Shown in pieces: positions 1 through 13,087 of a stretch of DNA of 60,000 bases; position 1 is the first letter of the stretch, and the number at the start of each line of letters is the position of its first letter. The stretch spans positions 6,009,538-6,069,537 of the forward strand of contig NC_087084.1 of assembly GCF_026151205.1 (NCBI RefSeq). The letters are read 5' to 3'. The notes beneath the pieces are model-generated. The model was not told where the DNA came from. It saw only the letters and a list, made by a program, of their open reading frames with translations, and ran no database searches. The position numbers and the translations under genes were made by a program. Source of the stretch: Bolinopsis microptera (Eukaryota; Ctenophora; Tentaculata; Lobata; Bolinopsidae).

Positions 1-200
1 TGATTTCTACCGTTAAATAAATTCCAATTTTAATCCGTACAAAATTACCTTCACACCATGTTTCCAGGGAGTTGCACCGACCCTCACGACCGCAGGAAAA
101 AGAGACGCTTCACACTTACTTTTGTGAGGGTACTGTGGGGACACCTTACGTCTGGTCCCTTGTAACTAGTGGCCTCACCACCTGGAGCAACAAGAAATGG

Positions 201-780
201 TGTTTTAGGTAGGAATGTGGTGTTTTAGGTAGGAATGTGGTGTTTTAGGTAGGAATGTGGTGTTTTAGGTAGGAATGTGGTGTTTTAGGTAGGAATGTGG
301 TGTTTTAGGTAGGAATGTGGTGTTTTAGGTAGGAATGTGGTGTTTTAGATAGGAATGTGGTGTTTTAGGTAGGAATGTGGTGTTTTAGGTAGGAATGTGG
401 TGTTTTAGGTAGGAATGTGGTGTTTTAGGTAGGAATGTGGTGTTTTAGGTAGGAATGTGGTGTTTTAGGTAGGAATGTGGTGTTTTAGGTAGGAATGTGG
501 TGTTTTAGGTAGGAATGTGGTGTTTTAGGTAGGAATGTGGTGTTTTAGGTAGGAATGTGGTGTTTTAGGTAGGAATGTGGTGTTTTAGGTAGGAATGTGG
601 TGTTTTAGGTAGGAATGTGGTGTTTTAGGTAGGAATGTGGTGTTTTAGGTAGGAATGTGGTGTTTTAGGTAGGAATGTGGTGTTTTAGGTAGGAATGTGG
701 TGTTTTAGGTAGGAATGTGGTGTTTTAGGTAGGAATGTGGTGTTTTAGATAGGAATGTGTTGTTTTAGATAGGAATGGGT
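201..780. repeat. 20-bp minisatellite, about 29 copies
   Basis: Perfectly phased tandem array of TGTTTTAGGTAGGAATGTGG, with only a few G-to-A changes (near 349) and divergence in the last two units. The homogeneity suggests recent expansion or active homogenisation. It lies upstream of the first exon I can support for the plus-strand gene and is probably intronic or 5' flanking. The 1-200 segment before it has no exon I can tie to the gene. Confidence 0.97.
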
Positions 781-971
781 TTACGAGGGACTGTGTTTAA
801 TTCAGTCAAAATAAACACATTATATGTTTACAAATTATAAACTAGAAAGCAAATTAAATGGTCTGAAAATTAAACAATAAAGCTCAAATGTACATGATAA
901 TAATGTAACTGATTTATGATCTTAATTAATTAATTGAATAATTAATCAATTAATCAAACCATATGTCCCAG

Positions 972-3900
972 CAAGGAGAACAAGCACGAATTACGTGTAA
1001 AACACAACATGGTTATAAGCGTGTCTGCTTTCAACTCTGCTCTCAAACATGCTATCCACAACTTTAACCTGGAGCCGGAAGTTGTATATCAAGAGGAGTT
1101 CATGGTTAGTTGAAGATTAAACTTAGCTTTAATCTGAGGAGATTGTTGAAACTTCTTAAAATATTCTCAAAGTTTCAAAGTTCATAAATGAAATTACAAA
1201 AATATCAACACCCGAAATTTCACTTTTATTCAGGACCACCTTCTCGTTTTTACAATTAAATAAATAATGAAATTATGGCAGGATGATATAATTAGTGTGG
1301 ACATCACAACTACAAGCGACCTTGCCTTTAACAAATTGTCTGATAAGCTGAAGACTTTGTTCAAAGAGGTCCACGCCAATTACAAACCTTATGCTCCATC
1401 AGGTGACTTGTTATCTTAAAATTGATGATTTCGTTTTTGTTGCAAGTGTTCGGCTAGAAAACAGCTAGGAGTATGAATTTTTAATGTAAAAATTGAATTA
1501 TTTTACAGCATTTTCTTGTCTTGATTCCTATTTTGTTATCAGACACATAGAATATAGATAAGAGTTTTGCAATATTATTTACTTAACAAGACGTGTATAA
1601 TCAAATCAACAACAAAAAACATAATGATGTAATCATTATGTATAGTAAGATCATCACAAATATTCATAAAAATATCTGAATAATTTAAATTGCACCCCAG
1701 ATAAGTTTCAACTACAGATGGAGGAGGTGGTAATGGCATTTGAGAACTTCAAGTGTCGAACCTACGACTACAGGGACTGCTTGAAAATACTGAAACTTTA
1801 CCAAGAGGTTTAATTAGTATCCCAATTTAGTACCGTAATTTATTATCCTAATATATAATTATCCTAATCATCACGTCCTCCCACATATCCTTTTATGATT
1901 GACTCTTTTCCACTATACTATTGCTGATTAGTGTATGCTTCAAGTGCAGGATTTTGGTTGATATTTCAAATTATTACAATGTCTCTTAAAATTACATCAT
2001 AATCATATTATATTTAAGAATTTTACAAAGTTCTCAAATTTTAATAGTGCTGGATTAACCCGTTTATTCCCCATTCTCAAAATGTGCACTGTTCCCCTCC
2101 CACTAACAACTAATTTTCAGGGATCAGCCCCGAAAACTCTATTCCATCTTTCTGCCGATCTACAAGGTAACTCCTAATTTACATTTTTCAGTCACATAAA
2201 AATGGTTATTATCTTATGACTCGTAATCAAAAATGTGTGCTGCTGTAAAATATGATGTGATGATAACTGATTAACTACAGACAAATTGGGTCTAATTAAC
2301 AATTATTATGTTATCAGATTTATTCATGACAGTAACTAGCACACCTGCTGTTCTGCTCGTCTACACTCCCAGTCACTACGATGAAACTCAGGTATAGTAT
2401 ATACACTGGTTACCATGACAACTACATTGGTTACCATGACAACTACACTGATTACCACGACAACTACACTGGTTACCATGACAACTACACTGGTTACCAT
2501 GACAACTACATTGGTTACCACGACAACTACATTGGTAACTACCATGACAACTACACTCGTTACCATGGCAACTACACTGGTTACCTTGACAACTACCCTG
2601 GTAACCAATACCATGACAACTACTCTAGTTACCATGGAAACTACACTGGTTACCTTGACAACTACCCTGGTAACCAATACCACGACAACTACTCTGGTTA
2701 CCATGACAACTTCACCCAGGAATTGTGTGTTTATCTGGATTCCTCCCTTGGACAAAGCACAATAGGAGAGTACTCAGTGGCTATGATGAGTGAAACTAAG
2801 CAATATAAAGCTGGGGTTTACTACATTCTCTATCCTAACAGTATAAAGGTTAGTTTTACTTAGTTTCAGTTATATTACATCAGAAATAAGTAGATTATTT
2901 TGTGTAAACCATCTCAGAAGTCTGATCATGTGAATAGTAAGTTTGGGTATAATTGAACATATTATTGAAATTTCAAATAATTTTGTAGCAATGGACCATT
3001 TTCGTTACCTGTGTATTGTGCTCTGCCAATTGCATAACTTGTTTTGATTGAATGTATCATTTTATAATTTATAAAACTGTAAATCATGCATGCATGTCTG
3101 ATATCAATAAATTATTAAAAAAAAACGTATGTCCTAAAAATCAAAATACCGATTTTTTTCTGCACGCCCCTTTACTTTCAACTAAGTACACGGTAAATTG
3201 GGGTTTCTCTATGCATTGTAAACTTACCTTGGCCTTTGTCTCAAATATGTAACCTCTATGCAACATTTGGTTTGTATTTACTATTACACACTGTATCATC
3301 TTGGGCGCAATTCTTGTGTAATCTTTGTAGTTTTCCTACATGTGCTATCGATTATAACTTTTACGGTCTAATCGCACCGCCTGTACCAGACTATGATAAG
3401 CCCGCTATCGTGACCTCTGCACCGTTTAGGTACCCTAATATATGTTAGATTGTTCGTTACTGCCATGTTAATTTTGTGTGGTAACATGGTTTCTGCGGTC
3501 TGCCGGATGATTGATATTGAAGGCTTAATAATAGGAAACTAATCGATTCCATTAATCGGTCACAGTTGTTCGAATAAATAACGGTAACGCGCGGTAACAA
3601 ATGTTTGAACAAAGTCAAATTTGTTATCCAATAAACCGCGCCGCGCGCACGGTACGCATTATTGTTCGTACAATTGACTGTCACCTCGTCCCTTATCCGA
3701 CGATCATATGAAATTTATAATTTGCTTTTCCTTGTTACACGAATTTCTAATACACATTTCTAATTTCTAATACTTATCAGAAAATTTGGGCATTTCCATC
3801 GCTGCTTGCTATAACAAATAGGTATGTGCCACACAATGCAACATACTTACTTAATTTCTCTGGCATTGTGCCATGTAAATTGAATATCTGACTACTTTCA

Positions 3901-4794
3901 GTTTCATTATTATTACCTAGTTACATACCAGGAATGCAAGGAGGAAGTGTATCGATGTCTGAGTAAGAAATTTGGCGTCTATCTCCCTCCGGCAGCAGAG
4001 AATGCGCACAGAGCTGTTCCTGTTGTTTTTGGGGAGCAGTTCATCGATGAAGAAAACCATCATAGAGGTAACTTGTTGTTGCGCTGGTGTGTTTTCAGCT
4101 TTTCGACAGTCTGGATCTTGTGTGGAGACGGGAGTGTAACAATGAAATATACTAATGAGAGCTTTTCAGGTAATTTGAACAAAGCCTGGTTTTTCGAGCC
4201 ACCAAAAGAGCTGAAGATGATCTACGACATCAAGGTTTTTATTGTACTTTCATCTGAATCTGTTCCTGGAGAAAAATGACTATAAAAATGTTTGCCCAAA
4301 AGTTTCAGCTGGACGGTTTTTTTAATGGTTCCTGGGACTATGAACAACACATTCCTGTAGACAAACCTTTGTTACGAATTTGTTCACAGATTGACCCATA
4401 AACAGCAATTCTTGCCCTAACTATTAAATGACATTCTAAATTACGAATAACGCCTATTTGGTTTTAAATAAAAATTGAATTTAACAATTCTCTTCATTTT
4501 TAGACGTTACTACAAGCGTCAGATTATGAACCAGTCCTGAAAAGTGACACAACATCATTACGGGTGTTAGACGAATCGGGGTATTACTCCTCAATCAGTG
4601 ACAAACGCGGTCATTTCATTTTGTTCGTCTTCAGATGTAAGTCCCAATTTTACTTTTTTTAAACTTGTTTATTTCATTTTTAACCAGCGTTACATGTAAT
4701 TGGAAACTATTTGCTAATATTTTAGAATTGGAAATTGAATTTATTTTCAGATGATAGAAATATCATTTATAACTTACCAACACGAATAATGTAA
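972..4794 (+). CDS. Spliced gene of unknown function, 10 exons seen, 5' end not resolved
   Basis: Ten exons join with consistent phase at every junction: 972-1104, 1282-1402, 1701-1807, 2121-2166, 2333-2391, 2720-2848, 3932-4067, 4170-4234, 4504-4636 and 4751-4794 (TAA). All have AG acceptors and GT donors; together they give about 320 codons. The first exon starts in phase 2, so at least one exon lies upstream. The product is mostly soluble-looking, with few cysteines and no obvious transmembrane helix. Readable stretches include HNMVISVSAFNSALKHAIHN, GVYYILYPNSIK and WFFEPPKELKMIYDIK. I do not recognise a family. The gene converges on the minus-strand receptor, with only 83 bp between the two stop codons, so their 3' UTRs probably overlap. 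Exon structure is well supported; function is unknown. Confidence 0.75.
2400..2719. repeat. 21-bp minisatellite filling a whole intron
   Basis: Units of about 21 bp built on GGTTACCATGACAACTACA, with variants, occupy nearly all of the 328-bp intron between exons 2333-2391 and 2720-2848. The array runs up to the acceptor, where a degenerate unit supplies the CAG. Because 21 is a multiple of three and the unit lacks stops, several frames on both strands stay open across it. These are repeat artefacts, although one frame runs on into the downstream exon. Confidence 0.93.
2849..3931. other. Intron of 1.08 kb without recognisable content
   Basis: This is the largest intron of the upstream plus-strand gene. 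It contains a short GC-rich patch near 3580-3660 (alternating GCGC and GGTAAC) in otherwise AT-rich sequence. Short ORFs here look non-coding. Confidence 0.6.
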
Positions 4795-4877
4795 TCTTTA
4801 AAACCTGTTTAAAATTGACAACTTCCAAAGCAACGTTGTCTGTGCACTTCTTTGAGAAATAAGATCAGAATGTTCCA

Positions 4878-7800
4878 TTAGAGCATTTTTGAGTCCTCTT
4901 CGTCGCCACTATGAAGCATGAAACTTTTCCTATTTGAAATAGAGGGTCTTTTATCCCTTGTTTCCAACTCAGTGGTTTCAACATTCCTTGTTAGAAATGA
5001 AGTCCTTGTTAGAAATGAAAGTCTATTAGTTCTTGCTTCAGTCACTATGTTGACATATCCTGAATTCCTTAGAAATACAGTTATATCTTTTATCTTTCTT
5101 TGGAAAAATTTTCTGAAAAAGTCATCGTAAATGAGAGGATTGGAGACGGAGTTAAAGGGTAGGACTGTCATTGCGAAGTAAACATACCATTTAGAAGCAT
5201 CGATAGCCTTCAGGTTGTGGAGGCCACTGATAACAATAAATGGTACCCAACACAGAAAATCTGTCACAATAATCATTGAAATTCTCTGCTGGAGCTTTTG
5301 GTTTTGTTTTAAAGTGTTTCGGTTGCGACCTTGCCCAACCTTCTTGGAGTATTTCCTCCGAGAGACGTTTAAGACTATATATGAAACTGTTATGATGATG
5401 AAACATATAAGGTTAACCGCAAGCATTAGCCACACTACCACATCTCCTTTACGATCTGTGATTCCAGCTCCAGTATCTGAATCCTGCCTGCTTCTCCGAG
5501 CATCGTCACTCCGAACAAAGTACTTGAACAAACAGACCCCGTCATTACCGTAAAAATGGACTGGGTATCTACTGAGAAGTCCATACTGATTGCTGAACAT
5601 TCCGTTCACTTTCTCTCCTATTTCCTTCCACGTTATTTCTGTAGTAATATTGCTTGTATTGTAGTAAGCCTGAAGAACCTTGACATGTTTCACTTTATTT
5701 GGAAAACCCAAGAACAGTTTATACTCTGGATCATAAAACATGGCCTGAACAAAGTAGTCCTCAAGGGAATGTATCAGAGGTGTTACAGCCACAGCTAGTG
5801 AAGCTAACGAGATCCCCAACACTAAAATACCAGCGTAAATACTTGGTTTCCTATCAAGGTGACTGTTAGGCAGAGTCATGGACCTCCGGAATATCCCAGC
5901 CATTCTGACCACACTCAAGGTAGTCATAGCGAACAGAGATACTTGTGAACCCACAGTACTTATAATCCCTAACACGGAGCAAGCGGTCCCGGTTAACCAC
6001 TCAGCTTGCTTCCCACAGTACTCATTTCCGAATATAATGCTGTCGTAGATAGACAACCCTATCAAGTATACACCGATAAGGAAATCACCACAACCTATCA
6101 GACCAACAAGTGCTTTATTGTACATAACGAGTGTACTGCTGGTTTTAGTTCTTAGCTCCAGAAGTGAGAGTATCTCCTTGTACACTGTCACTCCGTTCAG
6201 GAGAGCTGCTAAAATCCCCATAAACCAGCAAATAAACTTCAGTATCCAGTGATCAAGGATTTGCTTTCCACAAGTTAGATTACACTCGTCAGATAAATCA
6301 AAGCAGTCGTAGATACCATCACATTTCTGAGATAAAGATATGAGGTGTTCCTTGATACCGGGCTTATTCTCCGTGTTCTGGCACACCATATGGTTGGAAC
6401 AGTTCCGCTCGTCTGACATGTCCCCACAATCATCAACCAGGTCACAGACCTTGCTGTACTGAACACATCTGCTGTTCTCACATTGGAAGTAGTTGTTGTC
6501 GTATTGCCCGGTCTGATCCATTGTGACAAAGGTTAAGTACGTGTTGTTAGCGAGTGTGTAGATCCGGTCAGGGAACTGACCCGGACATGAAGCAGAGTTT
6601 AGGGGGGTATTTGGGAGAGGACAGGTTGAGTTTAAGCACAGGTCCATACAACTCAAGAACACGTAATACTCGCCAAACAGGCGGCTACAGTCAACTTTGG
6701 AGGTTGGGATTTTGAGTTTCGTGGTAACACCAAAAACATCACCAGATTTGAATTCCTTAATGTGGCACACCGCATCATCGGGTACTTCTTCTGATTTGCA
6801 TAAATCTCTCACTGAATTATTCCCCATCACCACCGTTGTGTTGATGTTTGGAAAATCTCGTGATGTGGTACACACCACATTTTCATTAGCGCAGGAATTC
6901 AGTCCGTCACACAAGTGATCAAACTCTACAAACCTCCCCTCCCCAGAACACATAAACACGTCCTGACACGTGTTATTTCCCAGTAAAACTCTATAAGTTC
7001 CCAGATCTCCTCTTCCACAGAACCTCCAGTGATCACTGTTCAGTTCATCTTCACCATTCGTACAATCAGTCTGATTATCCAATATCCACGAGACAGGTAT
7101 TTCTAGATGCTTCTCCAAATTGAAAGTCCGGGTACACTGAAAATACCCAGCTGTGGTCCGGCTACAAATATCACGTGACTCATCACTGCCATCAGTGCAG
7201 TCCCTCACCCCATCACACAGTTTGTGTTTGTGGACCACACATTCTGTTGTCTCTGACGGTGAGACACACTCACTGTCCAACCCATCATCACACAGATTAA
7301 CTGGACCGGTTATCAGGGCGCTGTCACAAACCACGTATTTAGATACAGTAGACATGAAACCGTTTATAAAGCAAAACCCACCCACTCTGGTGGGGTCCGT
7401 GCAGTTTGTTTGATCCTCAAAATGATAACAGTAAGGATACTGGTTAGTGTTAGTCAGATCAAATACACCGCACCTGGTGTAGTTTAGAATGGGAACGCTC
7501 CTGTTCATTCCAGCCATAGCTTTACGCCAGTAATGCAGACAAGTGGGTTGAATGGTGTTAGTGGTGTTGTTAGTGGTGTTGTTAGTGGTGTTGTTAATAA
7601 TACCACAGTCCCTTTCATCCTCATTGTAATAACAAGTCTCATTGTCACCCCACCCGTCGCATATCCAGGGTAGGGGCACATACCCTCCGGAGCAGTTCAC
7701 TCCGTACGAGTATCCGTTACAGTGACTCTCGTCTTCGCAGTGTGGTGAATCACACTTGTCGTCACACTCGGTGGATGTGTTACTGCCGGTAGTGATCCCG

Positions 7801-9788
7801 GCGACGCACTCCTGGTCACACTCCACGAAACGCACTTCTTCATTTGTGGTGCTGAAATATCCCCCACAGAGAAAAGTGGAGTTTGTTGTTATTTTGGTGG
7901 TGAACCCACATGCCTGGTAAACGTGTGGGTCACTGTTACACACAGTGGATACTGTGGAGAGCACGTGACTTTGAGTGGAACTGTCAAATACATCATCTTG
8001 TTCATAATAAACATTAGAATGAGCACACTTGTGATAGTACTGTCCAGTACTTTCATTGTAACACAAGTGCTTCAAGAATCCCCCAACATTAGTGATGGTA
8101 CAAGTTTTACTGTAGTCCCGACATTCCGGACAGGAACAATGGTCGGGGGTGTGCCCGCACATTCCATCAGCGCTACAACACGGATTATCTCCATCAGGGT
8201 CACACCCCAGAGACTTGAAGCCGGAGGTTGGATTGGGGTTCTGGACAGAAGTTTCCCCTGCGCACTTTTTGTCTTCTTTCCAATCTTTTGAGTTTTCCCC
8301 TGGTCAATAACATATGTATGAGGGAGAACAAAAAATGTCCGAACTAAAGTTGCACGAGACAATGATTTAAAGTAAAGCCAACAAGAGTTTCACTTCAAAA
8401 CATAATTGAGCAAAAACTTAATAAGCTTAATTAACTTAATTAACTCATACCTGTCTGATTGTAGCAACGGAGCCAAACACTATCCTTGTACTGACAGTTG
8501 TGTCGTGTGATCCTAGTGTCACACATAGATATGTCCGTGTCATTCTTCTTACAGCTTACAGCATCCATGATAAGTTGATTATAGAACCATGATCTGAGAA
8601 ATACTATGTATTTAAACCGTGGAATCTTGTGTTAAACCGTTTAAAAACAAATGTATGAATGTTCCAACACCAAAGTGATAAAAAGCAAGTTAAATTCACA
8701 TTGATATGCAACTTACTCGGGAACATATTCAATGTTTTTCGGAGAACTTCCCCATTTGGCAAAGAATTGTCCGAGAGAGCGACAAAACAGTTGAGCTGAA
8801 AGCCAGCTAAACCCGTCCTTACAAACAGTTCCATTCTTCTGCTCTCCGCTTCGCTTGTCAACAACCGTTACAATTAGAAGACCATCGCTTTTATTTTCTA
8901 TTTCCTTTCCGCTCACCATGTTGACAAGAGTTGCTCCATGGAATTTCCAAACATGCTCTGAAATAAATAGTCGTGTTATAAATTTGTAGTGGAAAATTCA
9001 CCATTCCAACATCAATGTGTAGTTTTCTCCTCCCATTTAACTGCAATGAATGACCAAGATTTTTCAAACTTACCGATGTAAAAGGAATCAGACGCTGTGT
9101 CATACTCATGTAAAAACGCTATCTTCGTAACATCTCGTGCCCAAAAAGTGTTCCAGTTATCAGTGTAGTCAGGATCATCACACGTTTCCAAGGAAACTGT
9201 CATATCCACAACCTGCTCGCCGTTACAATACAAAATGGTCCTATATCCTCGTTTTTCTATTGCCCATTTCTTATCTACTTCCACAGGTAGACCTATCAGA
9301 TTCGTGTAGCTTCCACAGCCTAACAGTGAATACTGTATAGTTGATGTGAACCAGATGCCAATACCTCCTGCCATCCTGCCTTCCTCGTTAAAATAGACAA
9401 TAAGGGTTTTCTCATCACTATCTGCAGTGCTGTTGGTTCTAAGGTGCAGGTAAGAAGTCTCCAGGTCAACATAGACGTCGTTGTCACGGACAACAGGATT
9501 CCACAACCCTGTTGATGCGTTTTTCAATAATCTTAATGAAGTATACATTTATAATTATCAGTAAGTTCTAAGTATGATTAGAAAGGTCAAGGAGTGTGTT
9601 GCAAAGAACGCCAAGTCTCTCATCCCTCCTAAAAAAGCAAAAACGAATAAAATGTTCAACAAACCTAATTGTGTTTCACTTTCATTGTCGGCAGTAATAT
9701 TTCCAGATTTTGACTGCTTTGAAGTCTGACTGTTTCCTTGTGGGCAAACAATCAGGAGAATAAGGAATGCTCCAGTCTGCAACTTCAT
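4878..9788 (-). CDS. FA-domain / SRCR / LDLa / LGR-type 7TM receptor
   Basis: Five exons join in phase: 9788-9665, 9508-9074, 8957-8717, 8593-8451 and 8299-4878, giving 1454 residues. Domains in order: signal peptide (starts MKLQTGAFLILLIVC); FA-methyltransferase-like domain at about 42-186 (ends DTASDSFYIG, an all-beta fold, not expected to be catalytic); SRCR domain at about 187-313 split over two exons (NGTVCKDGFSWLSAQLFCRS then WLRCYN); a Cys-rich linker; about six LDLa-like modules with CDGxxDCxDxSDE motifs; and a 7TM at about 998-1375. The 7TM has LGR/relaxin-receptor hallmarks: GCGDFLIGVYL in TM2, TDFLCWVPF in TM6 and NSVSNPLIYDDF in TM7. The DRY-equivalent is SVVRM, keeping only Arg. 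A short repeat near 7560-7600 encodes N-glycosylation sequons (NNTTNNTT). Relaxin receptors and GRL101 pair LDLa with leucine-rich repeats; none is visible here. The exon 2 acceptor is the least certain boundary. A signalling receptor is likely; the ligand is unknown. Confidence 0.85.
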
Positions 9789-10040
9789 TTTCTGATGCTC
9801 CTCCTTTTAGTTCCACTTTTTTAGTCGAGAGCGTTATTAGATGAATTCCTACTAAAGAAATCGTAATGGTTATATTACAGCACAAATTTCACAAATTATA
9901 CCGCCAATACCGCAAAGCAAATCAAACAAAACAAATAAATTGCCACATTTGCCTCAATGTTTCTTCCTACTTGTGCCTCTGTAATTACATCATACAAATC
10001 TCATACTTGAGCTTCGAAGCAGCATTGCCATGTTAGTGGC

Positions 10041-10860
10041 TATAAAACAACTCTTTGTATTGTTCCCGGTGCAATTCAACTAGTGAGAACTGAAATCTCT
10101 CGTCATATGAGCCGAAAGCTTGTTAATGCTTCAGTAACGCCAGTATTCAAACAACAATTGCTGGCAGCATAAAATACAGCATGACTACCATTAGCAAGGT
10201 ACAAAATTCACAAAAATTATGAAGTCGATATCGCTCACAAACTCAAATTAATCTTTATCAGCTGTGCTCCTCTGAGTATATTAACGACTATAATTTATGC
10301 ACTGAAAAAAAGAAGCTTTGAATGTTGTATGAGGGCTACAAAAGAAGCCACATTACAGTTACAGAAGGTGTCCTATGAGGCTTAAATGACGATGTGTGAA
10401 CTATTGTTTTAATATTGAGATAAAGGACAAATGTTTGCTATCGTTATCTTTTCAGGATTTAGAGGACATGATGTTCGATTGTACTTTCATTGGCTTATAT
10501 ATCGTAGCACGCGAGCTTGTTATCCCAACCATATAATGCTTATGCGATCCGATATCGTATAGCAACACTCAACAGTTATATGAGTATAACCAGTGCGTGA
10601 GTGCGTGCCATGGGATCACGAAAGTTCCCGTATTGATCCCGGTACAATTCAACCAGCGAGAACTAAAATCTCCTGTCATATATGAACCGAAAGCTTGTTA
10701 ACGCTTCAGTGACTTCAGTATTCAAACAACAGATAGTTACCAGCATAAAATACAGCATGACTACCATTAGCAAGATACTGATACAAAATTCACAACAATT
10801 ATGAAGTCGATATCACTCACAAATTCAAATTAACTAGATCAGGCGATCAGCTGTGCTCCT
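10041..10860. repeat. Direct duplication of about 230 bp (two diverged copies)
   Basis: The segment at about 10050-10268 recurs at about 10628-10858 in the same orientation. Shared landmarks are CCGAAAGCTTGTTAA, ACAGCATGACTACCATTAGC and CAGCTGTGCTCCTC. The copies differ by substitutions and small indels. There is no coding signal. Position upstream of the receptor start (9788) makes a duplicated promoter or dispersed repeat possible, but nothing decides between them. Confidence 0.85.
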
Positions 10861-11293
10861 CCCGGTATTTTATATAAATACCTCCCGGTATTTTAACGAC
10901 CATTATTTATGCTCACCTGCTCCTCCTCCGTCACGACACAACAGACCAATTTGTAGTCATATTTGGATATATTAGGTGACGCAAAAACAGCATAACAATA
11001 GTTTTCACTTATGCTAAAGTTTCACGTCATCAGGTTTGATTTTAATTGGGATGCGAGGTGGTCTCCAGTGCGAGACAATATGTGTTCAGCTTGTTGGAGC
11101 CCACTTTCAGTGAAAACCGCCCCAATCATTGCCATGTTTTCTGGTATAAAAGGAATCATGTCAATTATTTTGACGGAGTCTTTAGAAATTCTGTAGAATG
11201 TAGACATATTAGGATGCAGTGAAACTATCGGACTACGATGCTACCCCATGTAATCCTAAATTTAGCCACAATGCTTACCACCTCTCAGAGTAA

Positions 11294-11372
11294 GGGGTCG
11301 TTCACAAATTACATAATCACTTTTCGACCCCGCCCCCTCCCCTCAGTCATTAAGTTATATGTGAACGACCCC
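11294..11372. mobile_element. 79-bp MITE, Harbinger-like, TSD TAA
   Basis: Terminal inverted repeats GGGGTCGTTCACA...TGTGAACGACCCC are flanked by TAA on both sides (11291-11293 and 11373-11375). A 3-bp TAA/TTA duplication with G-rich ends fits PIF/Harbinger-type MITEs. A larger relative with the same ends lies at 39278-39725. Confidence 0.85.
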
Positions 11373-11375
11373 TAA

Positions 11376-12490
11376 GGAGTTAGGAGTAAGATAACAGTTC
11401 TAGGGCGGGATCAAACAAATTAGCAAACTATCGTAATAATAAATCTCTCATTAGTTCATTTCACTTGCGACACTCGACGGTCGTGATATGTTAGCCGAAC
11501 TCAAGATAATATTATAATATGAAAGTAAATCTAGCTAGACAAATCTAGAAACTATTTCCATAATTTTAGGTATTCCATCCAGCATCACAGCGTGAAACAC
11601 TGATCTTTGTAAAGCTCTACAAATCAATAACTATTATTATCAAGAATTCGTACATAAACTGTATGGTATTCGAGCTTTTCATCTAGAAGTGAAACACATT
11701 CTTCTTAATATTAGAGTATTAAGATATCATGGAGCCACGGTATGGATGGGTATGATAAATGATTCAGAATGCATTTAATTCACAACTTTTAACTCGATTA
11801 TATCAAACTGATCTGTGCATTATAAAACCTACTACTAACTCTAAATTCAGTGACATTCAGTCTCGGAGCATGCCAAAAAGCTATGATCAGGGGTCGGTAG
11901 TCTTAGGGAGTCTATTAATTCTACTATACCTCAACCACATGTTCATTATTTAGTCTATGATCTTATGATATTTTAAATTAGCATCATTTGCACATCAGGC
12001 ACGGTTTACAGTTTGCAGAGCGACACAAGTATAATGATACAGTATTATGTTCATTCTTTTATACAAAGTAACACTGTAGAATTATTAACCAACCGTATGC
12101 ATATCATTAAATGTATTTAGATTTAAACCCTTTGAACAGTTTGAATGAATTAAATCTATAGTTTAAAATATTCTGCTTTATTAAACCATGAATAGCGTCG
12201 TATTATATTAAAACATATATCATGGAATGTTTTATATCGAAGATATAAAACATCTTTTATAATATAAACTTTTATAATATAAAGCTGATATATAAAAGCT
12301 ACTGGTGCTCGGTAGTCGGTAGGCGGAGAGGTAAAGTCTGGTAAATGTTTCTAAGCCCATTTAGTGGGCCGATTATCTGAACATTTTCAGGCGTTCCTGC
12401 ATCATGATAAAGAATATTTTTCAAATTGTATACAGTAAATCAGAGTAATGTTAAACAGTAAATAAGAGTAATGGTATAGGAGTAAAACTG
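11376..12490. other. No gene seen
   Basis: AT-rich sequence with small AT palindromes (for example around 12236-12295) and scattered short ORFs without splice or domain support. Confidence 0.6.
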
Positions 12491-12728
12491 GATTACTGAG
12501 AACCAAGCCAAAACCCAGATTTAGTTGACCCTGGATCACACATGGTCTGCAAGGCGTTCAGGGCCCAGATGATGACCAGATGATGACCAGAAGTGAGAAG
12601 ATCATGGCTCGAACAATAAGTCCAACCGCAGTCATATCTAAGTGGAACCGCTGCAGAAATATCCGATAACAAGTTAGCATTTCCATCACCTGGCATGTAT
12701 AATTGCTTCTATAATCTTTCAACAATAA

Positions 12729-12950
12729 CTAGTAACCTAGTAACCAGCTAGTTTCAGGCACTACCATACAGTTAGTTGTGGTTGACAGGGTATAGTCAGG
12801 CGGGTAACAGGGTCTAGCACACTGCACAGATGGTGTCTCCATAAACTGTTGCACATATTTACCGTTCTTTGATGTGATGGACTGTCCATGTTGGAACTCA
12901 TAAATAATGAGAATGATTGGTGACAGGAGCCATGTGTTCCTTTGTTTCAT
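12729..12950 (-). CDS. Possible small secreted peptide exon
   Basis: An ATG-started 73-codon frame opens with a hydrophobic signal-like segment (WLLSPIILIIYEF) followed by a polar part with three cysteines. The frame ends right after an 8-bp tandem duplication (GGTTACTA twice near 12730-12745), and another open frame continues at 12696-12493. Either the frame was broken by the duplication or an intron lies here. No family recognised; low confidence. Confidence 0.22.
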   Translation of the reverse strand: MKQRNTWLLSPIILIIYEFQHGQSITSKNGKYVQQFMETPSVQCARPCYPPDYTLSTTTNCMVVPETSWLLGY

Positions 12951-13018
12951 GTGTTCGTGTTATATCCCCTGTACTATAGCCTCATGTCACATCATGGAAT
13001 GCGAGGGCTGGTCCACGT

Positions 13019-13087
13019 TTGGTCACGTGATATGATGCAATGCTCTCTGTATTGGTCACGTGATATGATGAAATGCTCTCTGTATTG
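13019..13087. repeat. 33-bp unit in two copies with CACGTG
   Basis: Two head-to-tail copies beginning TGGTCACGTGATATGATG and continuing to CTCTGTAT, one mismatch apart. Each carries the palindrome TCACGTGA. A short local duplication, lying outside any recognised gene. Confidence 0.85.

Noticed and set aside
201-780. CRISPR-like array
   Set aside because: Units are contiguous with no unique spacers, and the genome is eukaryotic; it is a minisatellite. The same applies to 42172, 48960 and 53450.
2336-2863. Long Val/Thr- or Tyr/Asp-rich ORFs on both strands
   Set aside because: They are reading frames of the 21-bp intronic repeat; the true gene splices around it with matching phases.
11022-11207. 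61-residue minus-strand ORF (MSTFYRISKDSVKIIDMIPF)
   Set aside because: Protein-like at first sight, but no splice partners, signal peptide or family motif; an opposing ORF of equal length overlaps it.
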